The notes under the pieces were generated by a model, which worked only from the letters and a program-made list of their open reading frames with translations, was not told the origin of the DNA and ran no database searches. DNA of 64,000 nt from Marsupella aquatica (Eukaryota > Marchantiophyta): contig OZ316899.1 of the NCBI GenBank assembly GCA_973895155.1, positions 15,252,001 through 15,316,000 on the forward strand, read 5' to 3'. The position numbers and the translations under genes were made by a program. Positions 12,343 through 22,885 of this stretch are shown in pieces. How positions within the stretch are numbered: position 1 is the first letter of the stretch; the number at the start of each line of letters is the position of its first letter.

Positions 12343-13141
12343 AATAACTTTGTAGTGTATGACTCTTAAAATGACATGGATTTCTGTCTAATAAGACCAC
12401 CCTAAGTCATTGAATACATTACCTGAATGACATATAAATTGACTGATCTAATGGTCATTATGAACATTTACATTTGTGTCCAATATGACTCGACTCAAGT
12501 CATTAAATACATAACTTTAATGACCCCAAAAATGACATCTAAAATGACAGATCTCATGGTCATTATGGACATATATAATTGTGTCCAAAATGACTACTTT
12601 GAAGTCATTCAAGACATGTCATTAATGACTAATGTGTATTTTACATGTCATCTTCCAATTGAATCACGTGTTCCAATATCACTAGACTACAATGTAGTCA
12701 TTTTGGACGAGTCTTAAATGACGCAACCATATTGCCACGTGATGAATACCCTTTGAGCCACATGTCATTACTTGATTTGTTACGTATTGTACGTCATTTT
12801 GGACAAGTCCTAAATGACGGATGATCTTCCTTCCTTAATTGCCATGTGGGAATTATATAATTTTGTACGTAGACCATCGACGGTGAACGACAATTTATCA
12901 TCAACGGTGGTTTTTGGTCATTTCGGACCGTTCATCATTTATGACCAAATTGTAAATTTAGTCATTTCAGACTATACAAAATGACCACACCTTTTTTGCG
13001 TCATTTGTCCAAAAGGACTGTGACCCATATGTCCGTTGTGATGCGTCTGGAAAGACCTACACAAATGCGTCATTATTTTGTTAAAAAGACCATTTGTATA
13101 GTCATTTTTGTGGTCATAAACAACCTTGTTTTCCACTAGTG
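12343..13141. repeat. CACTA subterminal repeats, AATGAC / GTCATT type
   Basis: Dozens of AATGAC/GTCATT copies in both directions, often extended to TTTGGAC or AAAATGAC, fill this stretch up to the terminal repeat. A reading frame at 12427-12717 is a by-product of the repeats. These are likely binding sites for the product of accessory gene 2. Confidence 0.7.
13128..13141 (-). repeat. CACTA terminal inverted repeat, right end 2
   Basis: On the minus strand the end reads CACTAGTGGAAAAC. The base after 13141 begins gypsy integrase coding sequence, so the insertion boundary is exact. AAT at 13142-13144 is the candidate 3-bp target duplication; its partner is outside the window. Confidence 0.75.
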
Positions 13142-15284
13142 AATCAACACCTCAATTGGTGCTTCAGATTGACTAAGTACACGATCCAAAAATATGGCAG
13201 CAACTCCTCCACTAGCTTTATCTGGCAACGTCACTAGCTCAATCCAATTGGAGAAATGCTCCACCATAACCAAAACATAACAATTATGCCGTTGGATGAG
13301 AGGCAATGGACCAGCAAAGTCCAAACTCCATTTGTACCCCAAACCCATGATTGACAATGGATGCAACTGGGGAGTGGGAGCATTAAATGATGCCCTCACT
13401 TGATCACATACCACACACTTAGCTATCAATTGTTGGACATGAGTGTGCATATCACGCCACCAATATTGTGTCTGCAGCAAGTTGTAAGTGTGCTTCACAC
13501 CAAAGTCACCCAACTCCTTGTGCGTATGCCACACCAAATGTACTTGTTGTGATGGTTTTCGTATCACCAATACCTTACCATCACGTAATACTCTCAAAAT
13601 ATGGTTTCCTTCCCATCAAAACCTGTCATGCTCCTTGGCATCAACACTACCACCAATAGAACCAGTGTGCAGGTATTCCAACACTCTCTCATTGTTGTGA
13701 ATATCCAATTGTCCAACCACAACCTCACCAGCATCCATATCGGTAGACTCATCATCTACTTCATTCAATAAAGTAGAGTCCACAGATCCACTGCATGCTA
13801 GAACCCAAGAAATGAAGGTAGATGCATGCCATCCTGGCACCGTCTCCTTATCCGATTCATCATACCATTTGGCTCCAGTCTCATTCTCTTGACTGGTACA
13901 TGGATTGCGACTCAATTCATCTGCGTCCAAGTTCACTTTTCTAGGCCTATGCACCACCTGGAAATCATACTTCTATAACAACAATGCCCTTTGTGCAAGC
14001 TTCCTTGTAAGCTTGTCAGACTCCATTAACCACTTGAGAGGTTGATGATCAATGATCAAGGTGAAGGGGTTGCCAAACAAGTAGCAACGGAAGTGTGCTG
14101 CAACCCACACTGCTGCCAAACACTCAGATCCCTCATAAGAGCTATACTTAGCCTCTATTGAATTGTTTGATCTACTAGCATAAGCCACAACAAACTCATT
14201 CCCCTCATCATCCTTTTGAGTCAGCACTGCTCCAAGTTCTACTCCACTCCAATCAGTGTGTAGCTAAAATGGTCTCCCTGAAATGGGTCTTCTCAAAATA
14301 GGGGACAATGCCAATCTTTCTTTCAACTCCTGAAAGGCATGCTCCTGGTTATCACCCCAAATCCACTCCTGATCCAACTTAGTGAGTATGGTTAAAGGTT
14401 TAGCAAGTTGGCTAAATCCTTTAATGTACCTCCTGTAGTAGCTCGCCAATCCAAAGAATGCACAAACTCTACTCACATTAGTAGGATGAGGAATCTATGT
14501 AATGGCCTCCACCTTATTCTGTTGCACACCCAATCCCCCTGGGTAGATAGTGTGGCCCAAATACTCAATCTGGTCTTGGAAGAACTTACACTTGCCAGGA
14601 TGGAGTTTCAACCCATGTTCTCTCAATCTCTCCAACACAATCTGCAAGTGCTGTCGATGTTCTTCCATAGTGGAAGAATAGACCAAGATATCATCAATGT
14701 AACATCTGACAAAATCTAAACCTGCAAGAATTTGATCCATGACTCTCTGGAATTCAACTAGTGCATTCTTCAACCCAAATGGTAAGAACAACCACATCAA
14801 CAAACGATCCTTGCCATGCAAATCAATTTCCCATAATGTTGTTTTGGACCTATCAAAATGTCTGATTGAAAGCTTATGGTACCTTGCCATAAGATCCAAT
14901 GAACTAAAAACCTTTGCATGGCACTGCATCAAAGATCTCCTCAGGTGTGGGCATGGCATATCGATCAGATTTTGTCTGACAATTAATAGGTTAGTAATCA
15001 CCACACATGCGCCTATCTATGTAATTGCCATGCACATCCTTCTTGGCTGGCATCATTGTGGCAGATGCATGCTCTCCGTATGAGATCTCCACCAAACCAA
15101 CCTCCAGCAAATCTTGAGTTCTGCTCCAAATCAAAGCTCTCTCCATGTCACTGTAACGGTATAGTCTATGAAAGATGGACGCATCACTAGCCAATTCAAT
15201 CTGAATACCAGGGCCCTTCAATGTCCCCAAATCCTTCATGCTAAATGCAAAACAATTCCAGTAACTCTTTAGGAATTGATGCAT
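13142..15284 (-). pseudogene. Ty3/gypsy pol: reverse transcriptase, RNase H, integrase (truncated)
   Basis: Read on the minus strand this is the second half of a gypsy polyprotein. Reverse transcriptase at about 15280-14270 has 'LPFGLKNALVEFQ' and the catalytic Tyr-Ile-Asp-Asp at residues 102-105 of the frame at 15004-14495. A TAG at 14261-14263 precedes RNase H ('HTDWSGVELGAVLTQ', 'YSSYEGSECLA', 'DHQPLKWLM'). The integrase zinc finger (His-x3-His ... 'CVVC') and the first catalytic Asp ('WSLDFAGP') follow. The coding sequence stops dead at 13142, before the second catalytic Asp, where CACTA element 2 is inserted. The upstream part of pol resumes at 17638 beyond another insertion. The enzymes would copy element RNA into DNA and integrate it; this copy cannot. 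Confidence 0.92.
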
Positions 15285-15376
15285 CACAACTACATTTTTG
15301 CATGTTGGGACCAGGTTTAACCTAACCCAAAACAACGTTCCTTCGATTAACGTCCGACAACGGTCCGGAGATTAAC

Positions 15377-15472
15377 GACATTATCTGATCCCGTTGGATC
15401 TTCGAATGACATCCGACAACCGTCCGGAGATTAACGATGTCATTTAGAGATCCAACGGGATCAGATAATGTC
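15377..15472. repeat. 25-bp perfect inverted repeat with duplicated segment
   Basis: 15377-15401 is the exact reverse complement of 15448-15472, with a 46-base loop. A 28-bp stretch at 15351-15378 also recurs almost unchanged at 15410-15437 (shared core CCGGAGATTAACGA). It lies in the subterminal part of the CACTA-like insertion and could form a hairpin. Confidence 0.8.
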
Positions 15473-15934
15473 TCTTTGCGTGATGTTAAATTTACCTCCT
15501 TTAAGACACGGTAATTAACCTCGCATCATACAATGTACCTCATATTACGTCTTACTAGATGTGGTAACTTAACTGGCCCCAAACAACGTAACTAAGAACA
15601 TAGTATAGGACAACATTCTTAAGTTTGGCATTTGGAACAACGTATGTGAAGATACATTGTCATAGCATACCATACGTTTATCGGGAAAAATGACGTTAAG
15701 TCCACATATCAGTGGGGGACAGACTGAACTATAGGCAGGAGGCTCACTATAGCCAGCATTCCCGAGTGAAGACATCCAAGGTCCTCAGTGTAGAGAAGTT
15801 GAACCGTGGGAGGCAAAGTGTTTAGCTATGGTGTGGAAGTTCTTTGCAAATGTGCATTGTCATTTCCTCCTGCTTGGTGAGGAGGAGAAGATGGTTTGAG
15901 GGTTCTTTTGCCGTGGAGGGCTTGTTGACAAGCT

Positions 15935-16216
15935 ATGTACCTCATAGACCAATTTCTTGATTGCAAATACGTGGAAACAGGTTGTGGAGCACACTTTAGT
16001 GACTATGTTGGCTTTATGGAGCATTTTTCTGAAACCGTGCATTTCATCTCTACTCGATGGGTAGAGTGCTCCATTCTTGCCAACAAGCACTTGGACCCAG
16101 GAGAGTTCTTGTTGCATCCAAGCAGTGATTGTGGTCCAGAAGATTCGCTCGAGGATGATGATGGTGAGGCCTACCCTCCCACCTTGTCTAAATGTGAGCT
16201 AGCTGTCACCCACTGA
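15935..16216 (+). CDS. Unrecognised small reading frame inside the CACTA-like insertion
   Basis: A 93-residue ATG-initiated frame with several Cys and His residues and an acidic C-terminus. I recognise no domain. It is the longest plus-strand frame in the unique centre of the insertion. It could be an exon of captured host sequence or chance. No support beyond length. Confidence 0.15.
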   Translation: MYLIDQFLDCKYVETGCGAHFSDYVGFMEHFSETVHFISTRWVECSILANKHLDPGEFLLHPSSDCGPEDSLEDDDGEAYPPTLSKCELAVTH

Positions 16217-17939
16217 ACTTCATATTGCTATGTTTGATTACAAGGAAAGTTGTGCAACCGAGGTGGAGGCTCAGAGGCTATAGGCTGGTGAAGCTGTTGT
16301 CCAAAAGAATTGGAATGCCAGCCAAAGGCGGGCTTTGTACAACAAGAGGAAAGCGGACGAGGAGTACTACTAGTCTGGAGAAGGGACTCCTTAATCAACA
16401 TCAGTCTGGAGGGAGGTTGTAGAGGGTTGACCATGACTCATGTAGGCTACATTTGCAGTAGAAAGGATGGTAGAGCTATTGTGTATCTCTATTTGGTCTA
16501 TGTGCAACAATAAACACATCCATGAATGTATTTGTTGCAACAATTGTGTGGGTTTGAATGTTGTATCTTTTTTGTATGATTAACATCAAAGCAAATTTGT
16601 TACGTTGATTGAAACATTGTATCTAAATTACTAACGTACGTCGTTCTACTCGTGGTATCAACTTTGTCGCGCCATACATCATTGAGTACGTCATTTTACT
16701 GGGTTACAAAGTATAGAACAACGTTAAATGGAGTTATAACATTGGCTAATGGTTCAGTACACGACTTTGCAACGTGTTACATTGAATAGTGCCAAAACCT
16801 ATAAGCAAGGCTCCACCCTTGGCTGCACCGGAACCAGATAGCAGTAGCAATGCCTCAGAGCAAGATGCCTAGCAGTATCAATTGTGTCGGCGGCGAGGCG
16901 GAGGAACGAGACGTGACAGGCCCCATTCTCAACGACATTAGGTTGTAGGTATTTCAGTAGTAGGAGTTCCTCCATGCATTCTATACATATTTTTTGCCAT
17001 TTTGATTCAGGCCACCCAATTGTGGTGGCACCTCATTCTGGGTTACAATATGGAAAATAACCTACATATACGTGTATTCTATGTGTGTACTGAACCCTAA
17101 CAAGGACCCCACCCAGACAGTGCAATGTGTAATAGGACGTATGTACTCACGTATACGTCCTCCTTTATAAGACCTTTAACCATCCCAATACATCGTTGAG
17201 CCCTACGTAGGCCAATGTACATTGTACCACAAGAGCACCATACATCGTCCCCTACTACGTCAAATTACCCATACATCTCAAAAGGGGTCATATTTTATCG
17301 GCTACGGACGATGCTAAAATAATACAACGTTTAGTGCATGGCACATTATGACGTACTAGACGTGGTTAATTGTCCATTACATACTCTTACACGACGTTTG
17401 TGGGTAAAGTTTTACACTAGCATTGGGTATATTTTACGTAGTATGACACGTTGTAAAACCTGATACCTACATGGTTAAGAACAATGTCTTGGACGTGGTA
17501 AAGAGCGTCTTCCCAAACGTGGTAATTAATGTTGCTCTATTAACGTCCTGAATGAGGTCTTTCCTCCGCGGTGCATATACGTCGCGATTAACGTCTTCTC
17601 AAAGTCCGTTAATCAGCTATAAAATGTAGTTGTGCATGCGATGTCTCTCCTCCCCTATCAACTTAGGACCAATCTGTGGCTCCCAACTCTCCACCAAATC
17701 CCTAATATCTTTTTGTAGGGTAGAAGAGATAGCCAATGATTGTTATTTAGCAATATTTTGAGTAGTCCCTTCCTGCTCAAAAATCTGTCCAGTCTTGGCC
17801 AATCTTGCCATAGGTCCATGAACTATCTATGTGCCCCCAGTTGTGGCCATTATTGTCTCAGTAGGCCGCAAGCTCACCAATGGACGATCTGTAACACCAA
17901 GAGAGTGCATCCAGAAGTGCTTATCTACTCCCAAGCTGA

Positions 17940-18870
17940 CAATCCAAGTTAAACAATTCAAATCCATGACTTGGCCAAGGACCTAGCAGCGTGAACTCTC
18001 TGACACAGATGCAATAGCAGTAGTACATGCGGAGAATCCCATGGCCCGCTCTCTCTCATCAGTAGTGGGTTCTACTAATTGTTGTAGAGCTGTATCTCAC
18101 ACAAGTCCAGTACCACATGCGTTGAAAGCATATGAAGCACAATGGCTCACAAAAGTGGGTAATGCACAACGTGGGCACACAACCATATGGACTATGGCCA
18201 ATGGAGATTTGTCAGGCTGGGTCACACCCTGTGAACAATGCCTTGGATCCAAAATATCATCCACTACCAAGGCTGGCAAGCGAGGAATGTTGTCAAATGC
18301 TCGCTTCAACACTTCACCTGGTAACAAATTAGTCCACCACAAACATGGACAATGTGCACGAGAACCCACACGTGCAACATCCAATAACACAGCCAATCCA
18401 AGACCTCACCTGATGAACACTAGCAACAATCCACTAACAATGATCACCCAAGAGTGGCATGTTCTCCAAAATGTAGGCTGAAGGCTGTGGCTAATGCAAT
18501 TGGAGATGACGCAACACCCATAACATCTCCCAAAACAATGTAGATGGTGGATCATGAAGTCCATGTCCAACTCCAACTTTGGCCTTGACATGGCCAACTA
18601 GCACTCACCAAATTAATAGGGCCAACGCGATCCAAATGATCCACCCCTAGCAATAAAATATCAGCAGGTAGTGCATGTTGATAGCCACAAACAACATCCA
18701 ATGGCAATAACTGTGGATAACTATCCACCAACATAGTCACATGGTGCAATGAGACTCTTAGTGCTATCTCATCTGTCTCCACATACAAGTAATAACGCCC
18801 TGGAATTCTTGCGTGAAGAACAATAGCCAATCTAGTGCTAATCCCACCAAATAAATCCAACAAACAAATA
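17940..18870 (-). pseudogene. Cytosine-5 DNA methyltransferase domain inside the gypsy polyprotein
   Basis: Minus strand. Motif I reads 'GICLLDLFGGIST' at the upstream edge near 18870. An acidic 'VETDEIA' strand fits motif II. Motif IV is 'SASWPCQGQS', with the catalytic Pro-Cys-Gln encoded at 18585-18593. Then 'HGLHDPPSTLFWEMLWVL', motif VI 'YILENMP' (Glu-Asn-Met at 18458-18466), a 'WTNLLPGEVLKRAF' block, 'PTFVSHCASYAF', and motif IX 'ERAMGF' at 18031-18051, ending with 'MDLNCLTW'. This order is that of C5 methyltransferases, which methylate cytosine from S-adenosylmethionine through the motif IV cysteine. The domain sits between protease and reverse transcriptase on the same strand, so it is element cargo and not a host gene. 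Several frameshifts between the motifs show that this copy is dead. Confidence 0.85.
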
Positions 18871-18944
18871 CCCTCCGGTGGATACTACCATGCAATGGGA
18901 GTGGTATCCAATGGTGAAAGAGTCACCGGCCCACCTGCAGGAGA

Positions 18945-19764
18945 CTACTCTGCTCCTAGCTGTGGTGTAAAAGTATGACGCCATGCATCATGCAACAATT
19001 GTGCTGCTGTCTGTGGCAAGGCTTGGTTAGTGCTCCACACTAGTGGCACAACACTACCAACAGGTAACCCATGCATGACTTGCTCCTCATGTGACTCCTC
19101 CACTGCTGTAACATCTGCTGCATGTGCGTTACCGTCCATCAAATCATCAAGATTTGTGATCACATCATTGAATGCTGCCAAAGACAATGGTGTAGATTTA
19201 GGGCCTCCCATAGGTCCACTAAATTGCACTGGCAATCTGCTCAATCTAGCATCTCCTGATTGCCAATCAAGTCGATATGAAACTGATTCATCCCAAAAAT
19301 CAAGAATAAATCCCATGGCGTACAGTACTATACATCCCACCAACACATCATAGGACTTTGCCTTAGTCAAAATAGCTCGCGCTTGTATGTGAGAGCTATC
19401 CTTCGCATGACCCTCCTAAATCCGCAAGTCAAGTGGTTGTCTAGTGATGTGTTGTGCGGGTGTAGGTCCCCCCAATGAAGTCTGAATAGGAAAGGGACAC
19501 TTCTCCAAATCATTTGGATGCAATCCCAATCCTTGTACTGCAGACTTACCCAACATCAAGGGTTGAGCACCAGTATCCAATAACACTATCTTTGGCTTGT
19601 ATACTACTCCAGTAGGCCCAACTAATTGGAAGATACCACTCTGATTATCCAATGACACAACGCTAGGTTTAAACCTAGTCCTCTCAAATGCAAGGCTTGC
19701 TGGCAAATCCATCAACTTTGCCGCTACTGCATGCCATGTCTCACTAGTAGCAGTAGGTGGTGTC
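18945..19764 (-). pseudogene. Gypsy aspartic protease and linker
   Basis: The frame at 19715-19416 contains 'IVLLDTGAQPLMLGKSA', the Asp-Thr-Gly-Ala signature of retroviral-type aspartic proteases. A second frame at 19370-18945 continues toward the methyltransferase with an acidic linker. The protease would cut the polyprotein. Coding begins upstream beyond the LTR insertion at 19765-22880. When that insert is removed with one GTGTC copy the two sides join in frame. A stop near 19415 breaks it. Confidence 0.75.
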
Positions 19765-22700
19765 TGTCAAACACTTGTCAAGGAGCTTAAGCGGCTTTTC
19801 TCCCCAAAAGACTACCTAATACCTGCTCCATATCATACCAGGGTCACAAAGGATTGACAAAACTTCTGAAACGTGCCTACAATGTCTAATCACTCCCTAC
19901 ATAAGTAGTTTCAACTCTCCACTTCTAGAGAGGTAGTCCCCTTGACTACTTTTGTACTCACACCCTTCCCCTCTCCTCTACTCCAAAGATCAGCAAGGGG
20001 GATCTCCGCTCCAAGCTGTCACCTTAGAGTAGATTCTCACACAAACACCCAAGAACCAAAGTACTTTTCTCTTCAAGCTTAAGTCTCCTCAAGACCCTCA
20101 AAGTAGTGTTACCCCTCAACCTTGCCCCCTGGCCTTGGTTTGGGTCCACACATCCCCCTTTGAGCTCTAGAGAAGGCTCCTCTATCTAAGGATTCTTCCT
20201 CTTGTTCTTACTTCTTGTTAACACCACACACCAAGCAAAATATTTTCCACCCTCAAGCTATAATCATTTCTAAGTCTCAAAGTAGTGCTCTACCTTAACC
20301 TTGCCTCCTTGGCCTTGGTTTTGTACTAGCACATCCCCTTCAAGCTTAGACCAAGATTATATCATAGCATGGACTCTTCTCTTGCTCTCATATACTTCAA
20401 ATGCACTCACACTTAATGGTCACAATGAAGATTGGCAAGTCTTCTTTTATTGCATCACCTTTACAACAAAATTTCACTACACATTCTCCACACTAAGCAT
20501 GGACCACCTCTCCCTTCTCAAGCTTAGCCCTACCTTGGCAAGGTAGAGATTCCACTTAAGAGATGAGACTCCCAATCCCTAACAAATGAAAACTTACTCC
20601 TTATATACTATTCTCCTTCCAAACCACACCAAGCTTGACCTGGGGTCCAACTACTCCTCCCCCAAGTCCTCCTAACACACAAAGTCTAACTCTATAGTTC
20701 GTAGCCCACCCTACAACCCATTGTTTGGACTCCTTCTAAGCCCTGGAATATGCCACACATGAGTTGCATGCTTTGACCTCCAAACCTGCTCCCACTTATG
20801 GTCCTCCTCACCAGCTTCCCAATCCACTTGAAATCTCGCAAAAAGAGTGAGTGAGTCTCAAGTTGTGCCTAGTCAAAGATGGTCTTATTTTACTAACTAC
20901 CCTAAGTAAACTACCCCCTATACTTTTCTTAACATGATGGCCTTACACCTTTGAACAAAGGTAATTACCCTTCCCTAGAGCCTAACTAAAGTAGTATGGG
21001 TGCAAGAAAGGTCAGCCCCTAAATCTGGTAGTCATTCCCCTATGCCGACTTTGGTTTGCAAGCTGTCGGGACCCCCTCATGGCCTCGGCTAAAAATGTAT
21101 TTGAGTGACTCTTCTTCTGGGTTTCCACCTTCACCAAGGGGTGCCTTACCTTCCCCTAACTCAGCACACAAAAAATTGGGCCCCAACGGATACCCCTAGC
21201 CAAAGTTATGCCCATTCTCCCAAGGTCTGTTTTTGGTGTAAAGCGGGTGTAAGCGGCGACCCGATTACACTTACTTTACACGCCCCTTATGGAGATTCCA
21301 GGTGTCACCAGGGGAGAGTACTCTCATTATGCTCACGTTTCTTATGAAGAATTTGATAAGGACATCAATTTTCGCAGCCATTTTCCTCTCTCTTGAATTC
21401 AATCTGAAAGTGCATCATTCTCTATTGGATTCGAATGGCAGCAGGTCAATCTACAGCTCAACCAGGTTTGCAGCATCCTTCTCAGTCCACCTCCATAGCC
21501 ATCCAGTCTTGCAAGTGATTCAAAATTGCAGTAGAATTTTGCAGCAGCCATAGCCCACCAATTCGCAGCTAGCCCTCTTAATTCCTTCCTTGCAGCTGGT
21601 CCGTTTGCTACTACATTCAATCAATTTACTAGCAGCCTAGCTCTATTCTCCAGCAGCCGGCCATAGCTCACCCTTCTCAACTTTGTAGCTAGCAGAGCAG
21701 CAACACTATTGAGCTAGCAACATACTTACTAATCAGCCAACACTCAACATCTCGTGCTTGAAGCTAGCCCTTCTAATTCTGGTGTAGTAGTAAGTCTGAT
21801 CAGCTGCCAGCCATTCAATTTCATAGCCCACCATAGCTCACAGCCAGCCAACTAGCTCTTGATCACTAGCAGCCTATTTCTCCATAGCAAGCAACTCTAT
21901 TCCAATCAACAGCATCGAGGCAGCCAGCCAATTCTGATCAGCATCCCATGCCTGAAGCTATAGCAGCTCAATTCAATTTCGTAGCTGCCTCTTGATCCCA
22001 ATTTGAAGCAAGCATCTCATGTATTGACCCTTATGGTGTTCCTGACCTCGTGCTTGAGTCGCCCCGGCCTCGTGCTTAAGTCATGGTCGCCGCCGACGCA
22101 GTTGACACTTAGAAAAATTTTGGATTTCTTTGTTGGGAAAATTGTATTTCCAGGCCGTTTTGGACCACCCCCAAAACTCACACATGAATCCAAAATGACT
22201 TCTGAGTATATATACATATTTTATGGACATAGGACTATGTCCTGGTTTACTAATATCTAAACAAAACCTTATCACCGATTTTCTAAAATTAGGTAAATAG
22301 GGTCAATTATTATGTTTTCCAAAATTCTTTTCACCTTTGAGATGCTCCCAAAAAGTAACCAAAGATACCCAGCTTCTACCACAAGTTTCCAGGGATAGAG
22401 TGGACCATATTTAACCCACTTCCAAACTTGGAACTCCTAAATTTACTCATCAGCTATTTTTCCCGGGACCCGCTATTTTGTTCATTTAAGTCACACCAAA
22501 ATACAAGGAAACCCTAGGTTGAGACCCCACTTGACATCTAACTTTTTAGGGGTGCTCCAGGGACCTCCTAGCATCTATGGGGAAAATCTGAACCAAAAGT
22601 AAGACTTCAAGTGTCGGGTTGTTTCTCCGACTCGGAATAGTCGCCTATTCTAAATAAGGACGGAACGTTGTATGCCCCATCATAAAGACCTTTCTTATCC

Positions 22701-22880
22701 CTTGTCACTTGCTTACAACTCATTAACCTTCCATTCCACTATCTTTCCTATTCTACCTACTTAATTTCCTAAAACCTAGTTACTCTGATAGCACTTAAAA
22801 CGTCTTTCTTACTATTCCTTGTTCCAAAAGCAAAAAAAATGACAAGTTTCTTACATAAACCTATATCGAGCCATTCCACA
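19765..22880. mobile_element. 3.1-kb LTR-type insertion in gypsy gag-pro (probable solo LTR)
   Basis: The insert starts TGTCAAAC and ends CCATTCCACA, the TG...CA ends of LTRs. It is flanked by an exact 5-bp duplication GTGTC at 19760-19764 and 22881-22885. Removing it restores the gypsy frame. No gag or pol motif is seen inside, and the start is not repeated near the end, so a long solo LTR or a non-autonomous element fits best. Internal features are an imperfect duplication around 20080-20200 and 20250-20400, and a near-palindromic stretch around 21235-21285. Small frames inside are not recognised. Confidence 0.7.
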
Positions 22881-22885
22881 GTGTC

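Larger units (their letters stand above)
9058..13141 (+). mobile_element. CACTA element 2 (right part)
   Basis: Accessory gene 2, AATGAC-type subterminal repeats and a CACTAGTGG terminal repeat. Its left half is either left of the window, with element 1 nested in it, or deleted. Its right edge cuts the integrase of the gypsy element. Confidence 0.55.
15285..17634. mobile_element. 2.35-kb non-autonomous CACTA-like element inserted in gypsy pol
   Basis: Both ends carry the same 14-bp inverted repeat, CACAACTACATTTT at 15285-15298 and its complement at 17621-17634. Both are flanked by the 3-bp duplication CAT (15282-15284, 17635-17637). Removing the insert and one CAT restores the gypsy frame. 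Three-base duplications and ends starting with CAC are CACTA traits, though the usual CACTA start is CACAA here. Both flanks are rich in ACGT-containing words (AACGTC, AACGTA), like subterminal repeats. The centre (about 15650-16500) holds small frames I do not recognise, such as 15935-16216 on the plus strand. No transposase is visible, so it would need one in trans. Confidence 0.75.

Noticed and set aside
12427-12717. 96-residue plus-strand frame
   Set aside because: It is made of AATGAC-type subterminal repeats of the CACTA end and has no domain.
18041-18481. 146-residue plus-strand frame
   Set aside because: It is the antisense shadow of the gypsy methyltransferase motifs.
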